From Micromussa lordhowensis (Eukaryota > Cnidaria > Anthozoa > Scleractinia > Lobophylliidae): 64,000 bases of DNA. The position numbers were made by a program, and so were the translations under genes. This document shows, piece by piece, positions 14,501-28,000 of the stretch. The stretch lies in NCBI GenBank assembly GCA_964020085.1, contig OZ026601.1, positions 9,386,835 to 9,450,834 of the forward strand, in the 5' to 3' direction. The notes beneath the pieces were generated by a model. That model saw nothing but the letters and a program-made list of their open reading frames with translations, did no database searches and had not been told where the DNA came from. The stretch's first letter is position 1; the number at the start of each line of letters is the position of its first letter.

Positions 14501-17500
14501 GAGGTGCTCTCCTTGTCTTCCCAAGGGTCAGTGCAAGAAGGCGAGACCCCGCAGGAATGGCAGCCGACTCCCCAGGTTGAGCACAAGCTGCAGAGCCTAA
14601 ACAACTTCCTCAGGAGAACATCAGACAGAAGCGTCAGTTCTCTACGATCACAGTGCAAGTCCGACGTGCTGACTATCTCTGCTTCCACTCAGCGATACTA
14701 CAGAAGAAAGGCTGAACAGGTAATTGACGTCGTATTAGACGCCATAGCCCCGGGCAACTCTACGTGGCTTTTCGAACAGGTACGCAGCAAACGTGAGATC
14801 ATTCAAGGGGTCTCAAATGTAGGAGAAGGCACGTTTGTGTCTAGACTGGTCACTTGCTATGAAGAGGCAGGCTCATGGTACAACAGACAGCAAATATTGT
14901 CACTTTTTGCAGGCGACTATTCCAAAACAGAATTGCTCCAGATGCTCCCTGGCCTTACCAAGTGGAGGATCGATGAGGCAAGAAAGCATGCTTTCAAGAA
15001 CAAGCCTGGTCAACCCATCGAGCCACCAACGCTGCAGAGGACGCGTCTGGATCCTGCTAAGGTGGATCACTTTCTGGATTTTATATCTAGCCCCTCATTC
15101 CTCCAAGACGTTGCGTATGGGCAAGAAATCTCAAACTATCGACTGGAGAGAAAATTGAAATCCCAAGTGTGGTGCGCACCGTCATCTCGTCTCGCCTAGT
15201 TCAGCTGTACTTGAAATACTGTGCTGAGTCTGCATTTGAGTCCTTAAGAAGATCTACACTATTTAGCATCATCAAGGTTAGCCTTTCTGTGACCGTTGTT
15301 AGTAATGACTATAACAGATGTCATTAACTACCAATTTTCTCTCCTCTTGATTCACGCCCAGTATTTAGTTGGCATATATTTCCGTATTTGACAGCCCTTT
15401 TTGCCACATAACACAATAACTGATAAATAGATTAACTGGGAAGTAAAATAATCAATTCTCTTTTTCTCAGATATGCGCAGCGTCACAAAAGAAATTACTG
15501 GCTGGCCTTGACAGCACGCAAACCGACGGTGTGAACGCCCTCGCCTCTCTTGAAAATACCATTAACCAGTTGCACCAGCATGGTAAACTAAGTTATATTT
15601 GAAACACATACGATTGCTTGTGGGTTTTTCTTTTTTGTAGTCATTTGCTATCCAAATAGCAAAACGCCATCACAACGGGATGTGATGTAAATAAGCACTC
15701 CTCATGTCTTCACTAAGCTTTCTGCTCAAATTAAGTAGAAAAAATTGAGTGGCATTTCGTTACTTTTTCTATTTCATTTCCTCAGGTCTGGACTGTGAAA
15801 CGTCAAGCTCCATCAAAAGTCGGCTGAAAGTTGCAAAACAATATCTCAAGTCAGATTTCAAGATCCATATTTCGCAAAAGGAGCCCTATGCCGACCACTG
15901 TAGTGTGTATGCCCTCAGCAGTGGGATATTCAGACTCCCTGCCCCTCCCCCTCCCCCTCCCCCGACTGTTCTCATTAGGGCCATTTATACGGGAAAAATA
16001 GGCTTACGTAAGATGCGAACTGGACCATTTATACGAACGCGGCTCACATTTATGTAAGACGCGAAGTGCTCGTATACATGGTTCACGGCTTATTCGTGAC
16101 TAATGCCTTCTTTTTTTTGTTAGTTGTCATAGCAATCGCGGAATTGTGTGAGCTCTCGCTCAAGCACAGGAAAACCTTGCGCTTGCGCAGTTTGACTTCG
16201 TGTCTTATGTAAACCGCAAACGAGCGATACCATTTGTAGGAGTGGTTACGCGCCATTACACAGGCCGCGGCTTATCTTATCCCTGGCTCGTGTAAAACGT
16301 GAACTGGTTAAAATGTACTGCTTATACGGTAAGTTAGCGTGTTATGTAAGAGGCAGCTTGTGTAATCTGCGGCTTATATTTTTCGTATAAACTGGCCTAT
16401 TTGTCTCCCATTGCGCAAAAGCCGGGGATCTACCTATCTCTTCTGCAGTCAATGAGCTGCGTAGCCAAAAGCACAAATTTCTCGTCTGCCTCCTAAAAAA
16501 TCTCCTTTGAAAAATCGCATCAAAAATCTCTCGAAACCGCGTCTCTACGTATAAAATACTCTTGTGTTACCAAAACGAACTACGCATGTAATAGATAAAT
16601 GAGTGCACAATATACCTCACTTGATGGTTCTTCTGGTGGTAACAAGAATCGCACGTGCGTTTGTTTGTCAGCAATGGTGCTGTCAGCCTGCTCCATGGGT
16701 AGGTCTGCTGAAGCTTGTTCCTCTCTCTGCTCCGAGGGCGGTGAAACATTTGCTACGAATTTCATGACAGCTTGATGTTTCCCACGACAAATTCTGCAAA
16801 TACCTGTGTTCATAGAATATGCTATCAATTCTTTCTTACGCCAAATTCTCTCCACTTTCTCGAATACCGACTGGTAATCGAGTCTATAATTCATGAAAAC
16901 AAATCCAGGTAGGAATTCCTACTTTAGCTGGACTCCAAGGATTAAGAGACAAAGCGTTTTACCTGCTCCAACTGGAACAACAACATTCCACTTATTCTTG
17001 ATTTCCTTTGACATTCGCAGGTTGTTTGACACCCCTCTCTCTCTTGCCCTTTCGATTTCCATGGAGTGGATGCTGACATTTTATCGAGGCGTTGAACTTG
17101 ACGCCTAACTTATCCCGGTGTTTTGGACAAATTGTGAAGTCACGGCTGCTTTCATCAAACAACCCCACGCGTGCAAGAATTAGTTCTTTCTCAGAAGAGA
17201 CACTTGTTTGGGATACAGAGATTTGTCGAAGATGAGCACTTATATCTCTAGAACAAGAGCTCAGGGGGAGAAGCTCGTTTCCTCGGGATGAAATATCGCA
17301 GTGAATGTCACAGTGCGAGGCAAACGAACAGGACAGATTAGCCATTGTTTTCTCAACGAAAACGTCACGAAGAAAACGAGTTTGTTGTGCCGAGGTTTTG
17401 CAGACCCCGACAAATTTGATTACTTTTTTAGTGTAAACATTATTATTTGACGCACGAAACATCACACTTTGACTCACAGTTCATGTTTCGCTGAGGTTTT

Positions 17501-20500
17501 TAGATACTAATTTCAAGGACAATTTCTCGAAAATATATCTACATGTAATAATAGTGGTTAAAAATGCTGTTAAATTAAAGAAAGATAATGTACTTTGAAA
17601 TAAGTAAGGCGAGAAAGTGTTTTATTAAAGCTGAAAATGGACTGTAACTACAAATACTAGATTCAGTTTGTAGTTTCCTTTCTCGGTTTATTGCAGTAAT
17701 AGTTTCTGAATTCTTTCAGGGAATGTCAGGTTAATTTTTTTGTTCCAAGGCCAGGATCATGAAATTGTTCAAGTTGACAAACATCGGTGAAACATGAACT
17801 GTGATATTTCGTGACGCTAAATAATTCATTTGCTCCAAAAAGTAAACAAAGCAACAAACCGGTTGGCGCATCAGTGTTTGCAGTAGGAATGGTAAACTAT
17901 TTCCCCCTTTCAATCATTTTTTTTTTGCCCACCAGAACTTGAATTAGTGGATTTTTTGGAAAATGCTACCATTTTATTTTGTTTTATGCTGTGATGTTCT
18001 CAAGTGAAGTCGCCTAGTGAACGTGTTTAACGATATAAATCATCTGAAAATTTATTGCTCGGCTCATACGCGTTATATGTATGCGTAATAACACTTTGCA
18101 CAGTATTGAAAAAATATTTTTTTCGTAGCTAAGTCGGCTTTAACGTGAATTTTAGAGGGGGTCGGTAAAGGAGGTAAGTAGGGGGTCAGTTGTCCAGGGG
18201 TCAGTGTTTTGTCGAAACCCCTCTGATGTCACGTTTCATCCATTCAGTGTTTACCCACATTGTGCGTCAACTGCTACCAATATAAGTTGAGCGAAATTTA
18301 CAAAATTATTACCAAGTTATCTTCTAGAGAGTTGCTAGATCTGAACACAAAAACCGATTTACTGAGTATCCAGGTATTCCGTTCTTACGCGTTGTGATGC
18401 CCAGACTCCTCTCCATGTTTCGAAGCTTGGCTACTAAGCAGAAATTCGTATCGTTTAATATGGCGTACGAAATGTGTTCCGAGGAAGCGATAATCAAGAT
18501 AATGTTATCGAGAAAGCATCTCAAGTTTATGAAGAGTGGATTAGGAAGACGAGAAGGTACAATAAGTGGAAGTTTGTTATCTAAAAACTTTTAAATGCAT
18601 ATGAAGATTCGCAACAACGGCTGTATCACTGTTCTGAAACTGCGTTTGTTTGTCTTTATTTTTATACCAATTAGAACTTCACTTGAACTTAAAAATTTAT
18701 TGTCTCTTTGTTACTTTTCAATATTTAAGATTCCATCTTGAAGTTATGGCTTATCTGTGGGTGCGGTGTATGAAGGAACGTTTACGATGTTAGTCATTAA
18801 ACTAAAATCTTTAGCAAGATGTGCAGGGTTTGAGCTCGACCTGCGAACAAAAATTAGCAGATCCCAATTTTTTTTTTAATGATTTGTATAGGCCAAAGGT
18901 GGAACTGAACCGTGATATAGCTATCTCTTTGGGAGGGACTTGGCCACTGGAGATATTTGACCTCAAAACCACCTTACTTTGCTCTTCCATTTTAGAGGGG
19001 TAGTTATCAACTTACATTGACTGACAGGCAATCAATCAAATTACATGAAACTCCCGTAAATAACTTACGAAGGATGTATATACACTCATGTGCAGCCACA
19101 CGGGAAATGGATGAATTGTTTAGTTTTAAGAGCCTCTTACTTTTACCCTTATTTAAGGTAGTATTTAAACAAATTTATGCGAAAAAACCTAAGGGTGGTG
19201 TAACTCCCCCCGGAAAATTGCAATTGTGAAACCGTTTTGGCTCTTTGAGTTATTGGATATGGCCTTCAATCTGGCCAAGTTTCACTGAAATCGGTGAGAT
19301 GGCATGTATCACCTCTGCCTGGTCCTCTGGTGGACATGCTCTTAACCACTTTGCCAGAATGTAAATTGTGGCATTTTGAAACACTGTCCAGACAATTCAG
19401 AAATGATAAACAAATCTTGTGGAATTATAGCTTTGTATTATAAACATCTGGCCCTGGTTGTTTGAAGGCTGGATAATGCTATCCACTGGATAAGTATTAA
19501 CAAAACAAACTACGCTATATGCCAGATACATGTAGTGATTTATCCGCTGGATAGCATTATCCACCCTTTGAACAACCTGGGCTTGGTGAGCAAACATAAC
19601 CAAAATAAATGACTGTATTGAGCAATCTTTTGGTCTTATTATCAGCTGAAATACAATTGTATGTGTACTAGCTTTCCACTCTTAAATAAACAAATAAAGA
19701 GTTCAATATTACTCAAAATCAGATTCAATCCAAAATTCAGTTTTAACTGGGTGAAGAATGTCTGGCTTGACTGGTTCAACAAGAATTTGGCAGGTGCTAC
19801 TTATTTGCAATAACAAAACGGTTCAAAAGGTTCTCTGTTGTTTCATGACACCACTTACGAATACCCAACACCTTGCCTTGAGGTTGGGGCAGAAGAGGGG
19901 TGGGGTAAGCAGGGGTGGGTATTCAGTACTATCCAGGGTTATGTAGTGGTAAGAGCACTATCATTATATCAGACTCCACTGCAATTTATTAATGCATTAT
20001 TTCACATATCGGGACACACACACAGACCACTTACTCACCCCATGTTTGACTGTTTTGGCAGCATGCGCAGCCTTTTTTCCAGCTCCATAAAATGTTAACA
20101 CATCTATGATTCCGAGGTAATATAACTCTCGTCTGTTTTCTATAATGGAAGATCAAATCAGGATTGGAACATTTTTCTCCTCATTTGTAACTGGAGAGAA
20201 TTCAAGGAGCTTTATATTTACAGTTCCCTAAAAATTGTTGTCACCCAAGGGTTTACACATACATAATATAGATTTTCTGCAGACTCTTAGCCAGGATTTG
20301 AAATGTGGGGTTTAAAAATGTCATATGGAGTCTAAAACTTTATTATCCCATTGGGGTTGTGGGGGTATACCACTCCAAAAATTTGCAAAATTCAAGAATG
20401 CATAGTAGCTATTTTTGTAGTTTTGAGTTCAAACCCATTTGGAGATTTCAGATTTTCTTACAGGAATTATTCTTCAAAAAAGAATCTCCAGATATAGATG

Positions 20501-23500
20501 TCCACAGGACACCCATCTGTTACAAAAAGCCTCATTCACTGACAGCTAACAGCTACTTATTATTCACTTGACGAAAACCTACCATCTACGCTTTGAAAGC
20601 CTTCTGTATCATCGTCATCCTCTCTCTCATCAAGCTCATTGCTGCCAAAACTGATATTTCTCTCACGGGCACCATTAAGATCAGCGGGAGGGGTTGTGGG
20701 AGGAGTATCGGACAGTGGCATCTCTGCCTCTCCAGGAGAGTCGGATTCTTGTGGTGAGTCAGCCTCACGGGGAGACTCCGGTTCGCTGTCTTCATTACTG
20801 TCTATACCCTCTAAGACGTCATCAACATCATTCCCAGCTTCAGTATCGTGAATGCCTACCAATAGGCTGTAGTCCATTATGTTTAGACTTGTTAAAAACT
20901 GCATGAAAAAAAAACAAGAGTCTGGTTATCACATCTGAAGCTAAAGTTGTCCCAGAAGCCTAACGAGTGTGCGTCAGAAAAGAAGCATATATATACAGCA
21001 TATTTATATCATAACTATATTGTGTTTGGTGTAGGACATGCCTTATAGCTGTATCATAACGTCAACAGTTTTAATGACAAGTAAACCCACCTCTACATCA
21101 TCCTTGACTCTTTGTAGCAAGTCTTTCTTGACATCATCACCAATGCGGAGCTTTGCATTGTCCTTTGTGAAATCATTGTCCTTAAATGTAGGATTTTCCT
21201 TTGTCTGAAAAAGGCAAAAACTAGACAGTCTAAATTGCAAACTACTGTACAGTATTATACATCATTCAACACCACACATTCAACGTAGTCCAGGAAGTTT
21301 GTATTAGATCATTAATTTTTACTCTCATATGTATGATGCTGAATGGGCCACCCTGGCCAAATGAAGTTTACCACAACTTGCAGGTACTCTTGTATTAATA
21401 TTCCTGAACTCATTTACATCAGAGCTCACCTTTTGATTTAAGAGAATCAATCACATACAGTGTAGGGCCAGCTTCAAATAATTGCCAGACTCATAAAAGA
21501 TGTTTGTTCAAACACAATGTTTATTTGTGCACCCAATTAAAAGGGCTAGACGACCAACTAGAGAGAGGAGCACTTGTCCCAGTCTGAACTTTGTGGTCTG
21601 AGAAGCCAGGGTTACATGTAAACATCAATGAGATTTTCCATGTGACATCCAGCCCTGATACAGGCTTTGTGATTTACATTCAGAAATCAATGGTACATGT
21701 ATTTTTCAAAATGTTGAAGGGCCACAGCCAGGATAAAACATGGTAAAAATTTAAAAGATATCTCTGGCTGAAACGATTTAAAAAGTTTACAACTACAGTC
21801 TTCAATGGGTAAAATGTGAATGACAAGAAGCAAAGGAAAAGACAAAAGTTGAATAAAGATGTGTGAAACTGCAAAATAGCAAAAATGCAAATGATTTTGA
21901 ATGTTTGTTAAAAAGAATGTTATGTTGTCCAGGTAGCGGACATAAATTGCAAGTCTTTTGCTTCTCTTCCTTACCTCTTCAGTTACAAGGCATAACTGAA
22001 CCTTTGACACAAATCCTCAAAAAATATGACATTACAGTATGTTGTAAACAAACCATTGATCACACTACATTACAACAGTTTTCGGCCCCGAAGTTTAGAC
22101 CTTCGCTGGATTCACAGGCAAACGTTGTGTACAAAATTCCTTGTGCCAATTGTTTGTGGTGCTACACTGGAGATACGAGTAGAGCTTTCAACACCAGAAA
22201 AAAGACCATTTATCTATTTTTAGAAACACCAAAACCAAAAGCTCAAGAATTGCAAATCATGCCTGCCTGGTTACACAATCACTCAATCACCCTATTGAAA
22301 AAGCTTATCTGTCATTAATAAAGGTGGTTTTAGAACAAGAAAGGCACTGGAAGCATGACATACTAAACTGACTCCCAATGTGGACAATATAACATTCTTT
22401 TTAACAAACATTCATCATCATTAGCATTTCTATTATTTTGCAATTCCACACAAGTTTATTCAAAGTTTGTATTTTTCTTCACTTCTTGTCATTCAAATTT
22501 TATCAGTTTAAGACTGTAGTTCAGGCAGTCAAAAGCTTATAATTTTTTTCATTGTTTCAGCCAGAGATCGTTTTAAAATTTTTACAATCATGGTATTTTA
22601 TTTAATGCAAACATTTAGCAGACACTCACCTTTTCCTTGGAGCTTGCATGTCTGTCTACTGTTGAGCCCTTCAAGTCATACTTCTTGTGTATCTTAAACT
22701 TGGAGCTAAATACACTCTTCATTACTAAAAGGTAGGTCTCCTTGTTGTCTACAGTAATCCGATACACACCCAAGTACTGCGGTAACAGTGTCTTTGCATG
22801 TTTTTCTACAATGTACTGAAAAGGAACAAAGCCAAAATTAAGTACTGTACATGTAAATAAATGACCAAGTTGTTGTTATGTTTCTGCGTCTTCTGTACCA
22901 ATAATTTTTCATGATCATGATAATTACAGAGAAATTTCACACTTCATACAAATGTAAATCAATATCAGAGAGCCATCCTCCAAATTGAGGTGATGCACTG
23001 AAAACAAGTCTCACAGTTTCTTAAAGGAGCTGTGTCATGGTGAAACGATTTCAAAAATTTAGCCTCAATTTTTCACTATTGTTGTTTGCAATCCGTGTCA
23101 ATCTTCTCCATCCTTAACCATCCTTGTTCCTTTATGGTTTATATTATCTCTTTAACGTTTTTCTAGCTTTGTAAAGTACTATTTTTGGGTTTCCTTGAAT
23201 TTAGAGGTAATTTTGTCGATGGTAGAATAACTCAAAATACTGTGATGTGGCCCCTTTAAAGTTGATCATTGTACCATATTCACATTTATTTAATGGTACA
23301 AACTTTTGATATAAAAAAAAACAAGTTTGCACAGTTGGATCCTGTTAATCTGAACTCAGTTATTTTGAATTCCCTGTTATTTTGAACTCAAAACCATTTC
23401 CCGTGGATTTGCCCTTCAATTATCATTTTACTATCGACTATTTTGAATTCCCACAATTTCAAACTATTTTTTCATTCCCCCTGAAGTTCAATGTAGGGGG

Positions 23501-25060
23501 ACTTAACTGCATGTAGTGCGTGCATGATGAGCAAGAAAAAGGCAAAATTACTTCAAAGTTATTTACAACTCAGCTACATCGGCCTTTCCTCTCAACTGCA
23601 CTGTACATAAAGTAGATGTTTGTAACAAAACTGAAAAACTCACGTGGTGATACTGTGGAAGAATGTTGTGAAGTCTTTCGATATCTTCGCCCTCTATTGT
23701 TTTGACATAGAACTTCCTGTTTTTGGAGATAAAAAACTTTGCACCACTGCGCCCAGGTGAGGGAATGACCAATGGTGATGACTGAAAAGATGCCTGCAAC
23801 ACAGCGGAAATGCACTTGTTCAGGTCCAACTTGTTCAAAGGGTGGATAACACTATCCACCAGGGCTGGGTTGTTCGAAAGCCGGTTAACGCTAACCCAGC
23901 ATTAAAAGTTAACCAAAGTATGAATTTTTCTTGTTTAAAAATGTTTTTCACTGCTTGTGTTTGGGTAGTGAGATTATTCAAACTCAAAACTGAAGGATAA
24001 ACAATATAAACAGAAAACTCACCAAACAGTTGCAAAGTTAAACTCAAAATTCTCGCTAACCCTGGTTAGCTTAACCAGGCTTTGAACAACCCGGCCCAGA
24101 TAAACCAATATCTAGTAGATAATATACATGTAGTTTCTTTTGCCAACACTTATCCACTGGATAGCAATTTATCCGGTGGATAACGTTGTTCAGCCTTTGA
24201 ACAACTGGGGCCAGGAATTTAGGATTATTAATAGACCAATTTCGACATATCAACATTCAGCCGAACACAAATAGACCTCAGCACGAGGCTCTGGGGAATA
24301 AACCCCACAAACTCTGTAGCTATTTCCCAGAGCCTTGTAATGAGGTCTATTGTTTTAGGCTGAATTTTAATATATCGAAACTGGTCTATTACACAGGTAC
24401 AAGGTGTTGGCATTAAAAACCAGGGAAAGAAAGTGCAGTATGACAAATGGGTCAGTGGGAAGAATACGCAAAAAGACAATAAAATTATTTGCATAAAATC
24501 AATGTGAATAAAAAGTAGCCTGAACTATACAAAGTTCCCCTGGTTTATGGATTGCCATAAATGTAAAGTCCTCCGTGAGAAAAGCAATGGCTCTACATTT
24601 TACCACAAAAGGTGCTATACTATGCAAGCCTTACACAGCCCATAAAGTACAAGGAAAGCCATATTTTTTGCAATATTTTTCCTGGTGTTAACAGCTTTTG
24701 AACGTTTCAAAACTTTTCTGTAAATTTTATGAGTGCTGTTAAATTTGTGGTGCACTGAGAATTATAGATAAAAGTACCAGTTGCCATATTTTTCCTATGG
24801 CAGAACTTAGTGGTACAATGTACATATCAAGACAATAATCCTCCAGTTGTTTATTGCTCAGTTATGAGATGCATCATTTCACAGTAAACCAATCAGAAGT
24901 TTATTTATCAACTGGGTTGATAATGTTAATTGGCCACCGTAAAGAGATTTGGAAGCTGACGTTTCGAAGGGCTAACGCTCGAAACGTCAGCTTCCGAATC
25001 TCTTTACGGTGGCCAATTCACATTATCAACCCAGTTGATAAGCCAATTTATCTTGTAATA

Positions 25061-25097
<37 letters not shown>

Positions 25098-28000
25098 TGC
25101 CCCCTTCAATCAGAAGTTACATTACTGTATGACATATAAGCTACTTACTGCATATTGGTTATCGTCAATACCAAAGCGCTCTCTTAGCTGTCTGAAGACT
25201 AAAGGGCAATATTCTTTGAACTTGAAATGGCTTGGGAAATTTTCTCTGTGAAGAAAACATACTGATGGTCATATCATGTCACAGTAGTCATCTCAAAAAG
25301 GTAAATTACTTTTGACAAACTTTCACTTTTGATACTGAAACGATGGTGCAAAAATGTATTCAAAACAAGGGTTGTAATCATGACAATATACTACTAGAAT
25401 TAAAGGGTTGTTTCGTGAAAAAAAAGTTGATCCTTGGAAAGCCTGGTTTGTAAATGATTGTCAATAATCTCTGGTGACTCCAGAAAATTGGGCATGGTTG
25501 TTTTTCTGTGATTGCATGGTAGTAATCACATGGCTCAAGCATGGATCAAGCAAGTAACTGCATATATGCATATTTCCACTGTGAAACAGAATTTTTTTTT
25601 AACTGACACTGCAATTGTCTGAAAGTCATATACATGTAAGAAACAAGCTCAATAAAAGCAAAAAAAAAATCAGAGTTGATTGCAAATTAAAGCTTTAAAT
25701 TCTTACTAGTGAGTTACTAGTCCTTTAAAGAAAAAATAATAATAACATTTATTTTGACTAATGGGTTTACAATTTTGACTACGCTGGAAGAAAATTCTAC
25801 ACAAGTAATTTCATTCATTTTTTGAAAGATCCTGGCATTCTCAACTGAATTTTCTAAATTCAGCGAATACATAAAAACAATTCAGTAGCAAATTTCCAAA
25901 GTCCGCCAAATTACAATCCACGTTGCGACACAAAATAGTAACCTTGGGCATTTTAACCTTGATACATCAGCATTATTGTTGAAGACCACAATCAGCTTTG
26001 GAAGCACTTATCAGGTATAAATTACATGTACAGTACCCTTGGTTAGGAGAACCCTGCTATGTTGATGAATGAGATGACAATGAAACAGAATTATGATTCA
26101 GTATCTGGGAACACTAATTTTGAAATAATTAAAGATATGAAACTTAATATTTCATGACATGAACCCTGGAAGACATCTTGGCATATTGACCCCTGCTAAC
26201 CCATTTAAAATTGCAATAATTTTTTTTCTGATCAATAAAATGCAATTTCCATTATCTGGATAACTGGACAATTACTCCACAGTAGGAATTAAAAATAGAG
26301 TGATAATTATAACACATGGACATGCAGGCTTTACTGTACACCAGTAGCTACTTTGAAATCTATGCAAGTTACAAAAATTGGTCTGGAAGTTGTTTGAAAC
26401 TAATATCAGTCGTTTGGCTTGCAAAGTTATTCCCATCAATATCAGAATTTTGCTTGCATCTTAGATAGTGATCTGGTAACAAAAACATCTTGGAATTGGA
26501 ATCATCTTTATCTTTCGATGATCAAGTTATTTTGATAATTACATGGTTTAAAACCGAATATAAATTAATTAGCAGATTTAGAGTGTTGCCAGCTTGGCAG
26601 CTAGTGATTAAGACTAAGAGTTGTCTGTCTCGGGGAAGTGAAACAAGAGAATGTCAAGTCTGTGGATCCCATATGTGATGTGTCAATCATCTTCCAGCAA
26701 AAAATCATACTCCACACAAGAATCAGAGATGATTGGAGATAATAGCACTGACTTCCAGTTGTTATAAGTCATGGTTGTACATGCACGATTATTTTAGACA
26801 GACAGTTATCACAAATTTAGATTTTCTGTAGTCAATGTTCAGTGTAACACATTTAGTCTGTTAAGCACCACCATAAATAAACCATGAGGAAAAATCCCAG
26901 GGGCAAGAAGTGTGCTCCTTTTGCATGCTTCGATCTTGCCTCCAGGATGCGTATCTATTTTTTCCTCATGGTTTTCTTTCGAGTCATGCATGATGGACTA
27001 AGCCAGAGGACTACAGACTCAAAGTCTACGTCTTTGTACGTGGCCCCTGGAAGGTCTTGCATCTCACAATGAAACACAACTTGGATCTGCATAATAAACA
27101 CATCTTCTAAGAATTTTTATATATACCATTTTTGGCTCCATTCAACAGCTCGATTTAGGATATCCGGAGAGAAGGAATGACCATGTGAACATTTATGGTA
27201 TTCACAGTATGTCCTGTTTGAGAAGTTGTGTCTAGATCATGTAATTTAAAGCACCACAGCGGCTACTTAATTTAAGCACTATTGCAAAAACTCCATATGC
27301 AACTTAATCTCCAATAACATCAGAGTATGTTTAAAGACTTAAAAGATAAAAATCTGTTGACCTTAGCAAAACTTACAGGACAAAGTCACATTTCTTTTTA
27401 ATGCCCTCTCAGTAAATATATTTAGATCTTGTGTTCTGGAAGCTCTAGAAAGTTTTTGAGACTTAATGTATGTTTGGCTTCTGTATTCACTATAAGGTCA
27501 ACAACTTCTCAAAATAATTTACATCAATGGCACTAAATGTACTGTAGTATGTGGCAGATTGCCTAATTCAATTTTAATTCTAGCCCTGCAGATTCAAAGG
27601 ATTGACAATTTTTTTTTGTAACAGCAGCACTGAAACGGGTACAATATCCTTTTACTCAACCAGAAAATTGACTCAATTACAAGTCTCATTGTCTTAAAAC
27701 AGTGTGAGGCCCTTAAGAAACAAAATTTATTGCTGAGCGCATCAATCAAATCTATGAAAGGAAAATGATAAATATTGCACACATCTTGAACCTCATTTTC
27801 CATCTATAGTTAGTAGTTGACACATTACTCGAGCTGGAAAAGTGCATAATTATGTCAACAAGGGATTTTTGGGAAGTAATTTCTTAAAATAAATCTGACA
27901 ACAGTCCTCTTTGAATGCATAAAAATTACTGTTGTTAAAAATTAAGAGACTTTCCAAGCAGGGGGAAAAATCTGTACCGCAACTTAATTATTCAGCAACT

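Larger units (their letters stand above)
11446..19345. mobile_element. 7.9-kb TTAA-flanked transposon with 2446-bp inverted-repeat arms
   Basis: Arms 11446-13891 and 16900-19345 are reverse complements. Mirrored positions sum to 30791 at every open reading frame pair, so there is no net length change between the arms. I found only about six single-base differences, all transitions (for example 11723/19068, 12085/18706, 12653/18138, 12776/18015, 13262/17529). The outer ends read TTAA-GAGCATGTCC and its complement, and identity stops exactly at TTAA, as expected for a TTAA target duplication (piggyBac or Kolobok type). The spacer 13892-16899 is not symmetric. The element sits inside the last PIP4K2 intron. 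The superfamily is inferred from the TTAA alone; no catalytic transposase domain was recognised. Confidence 0.9.
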
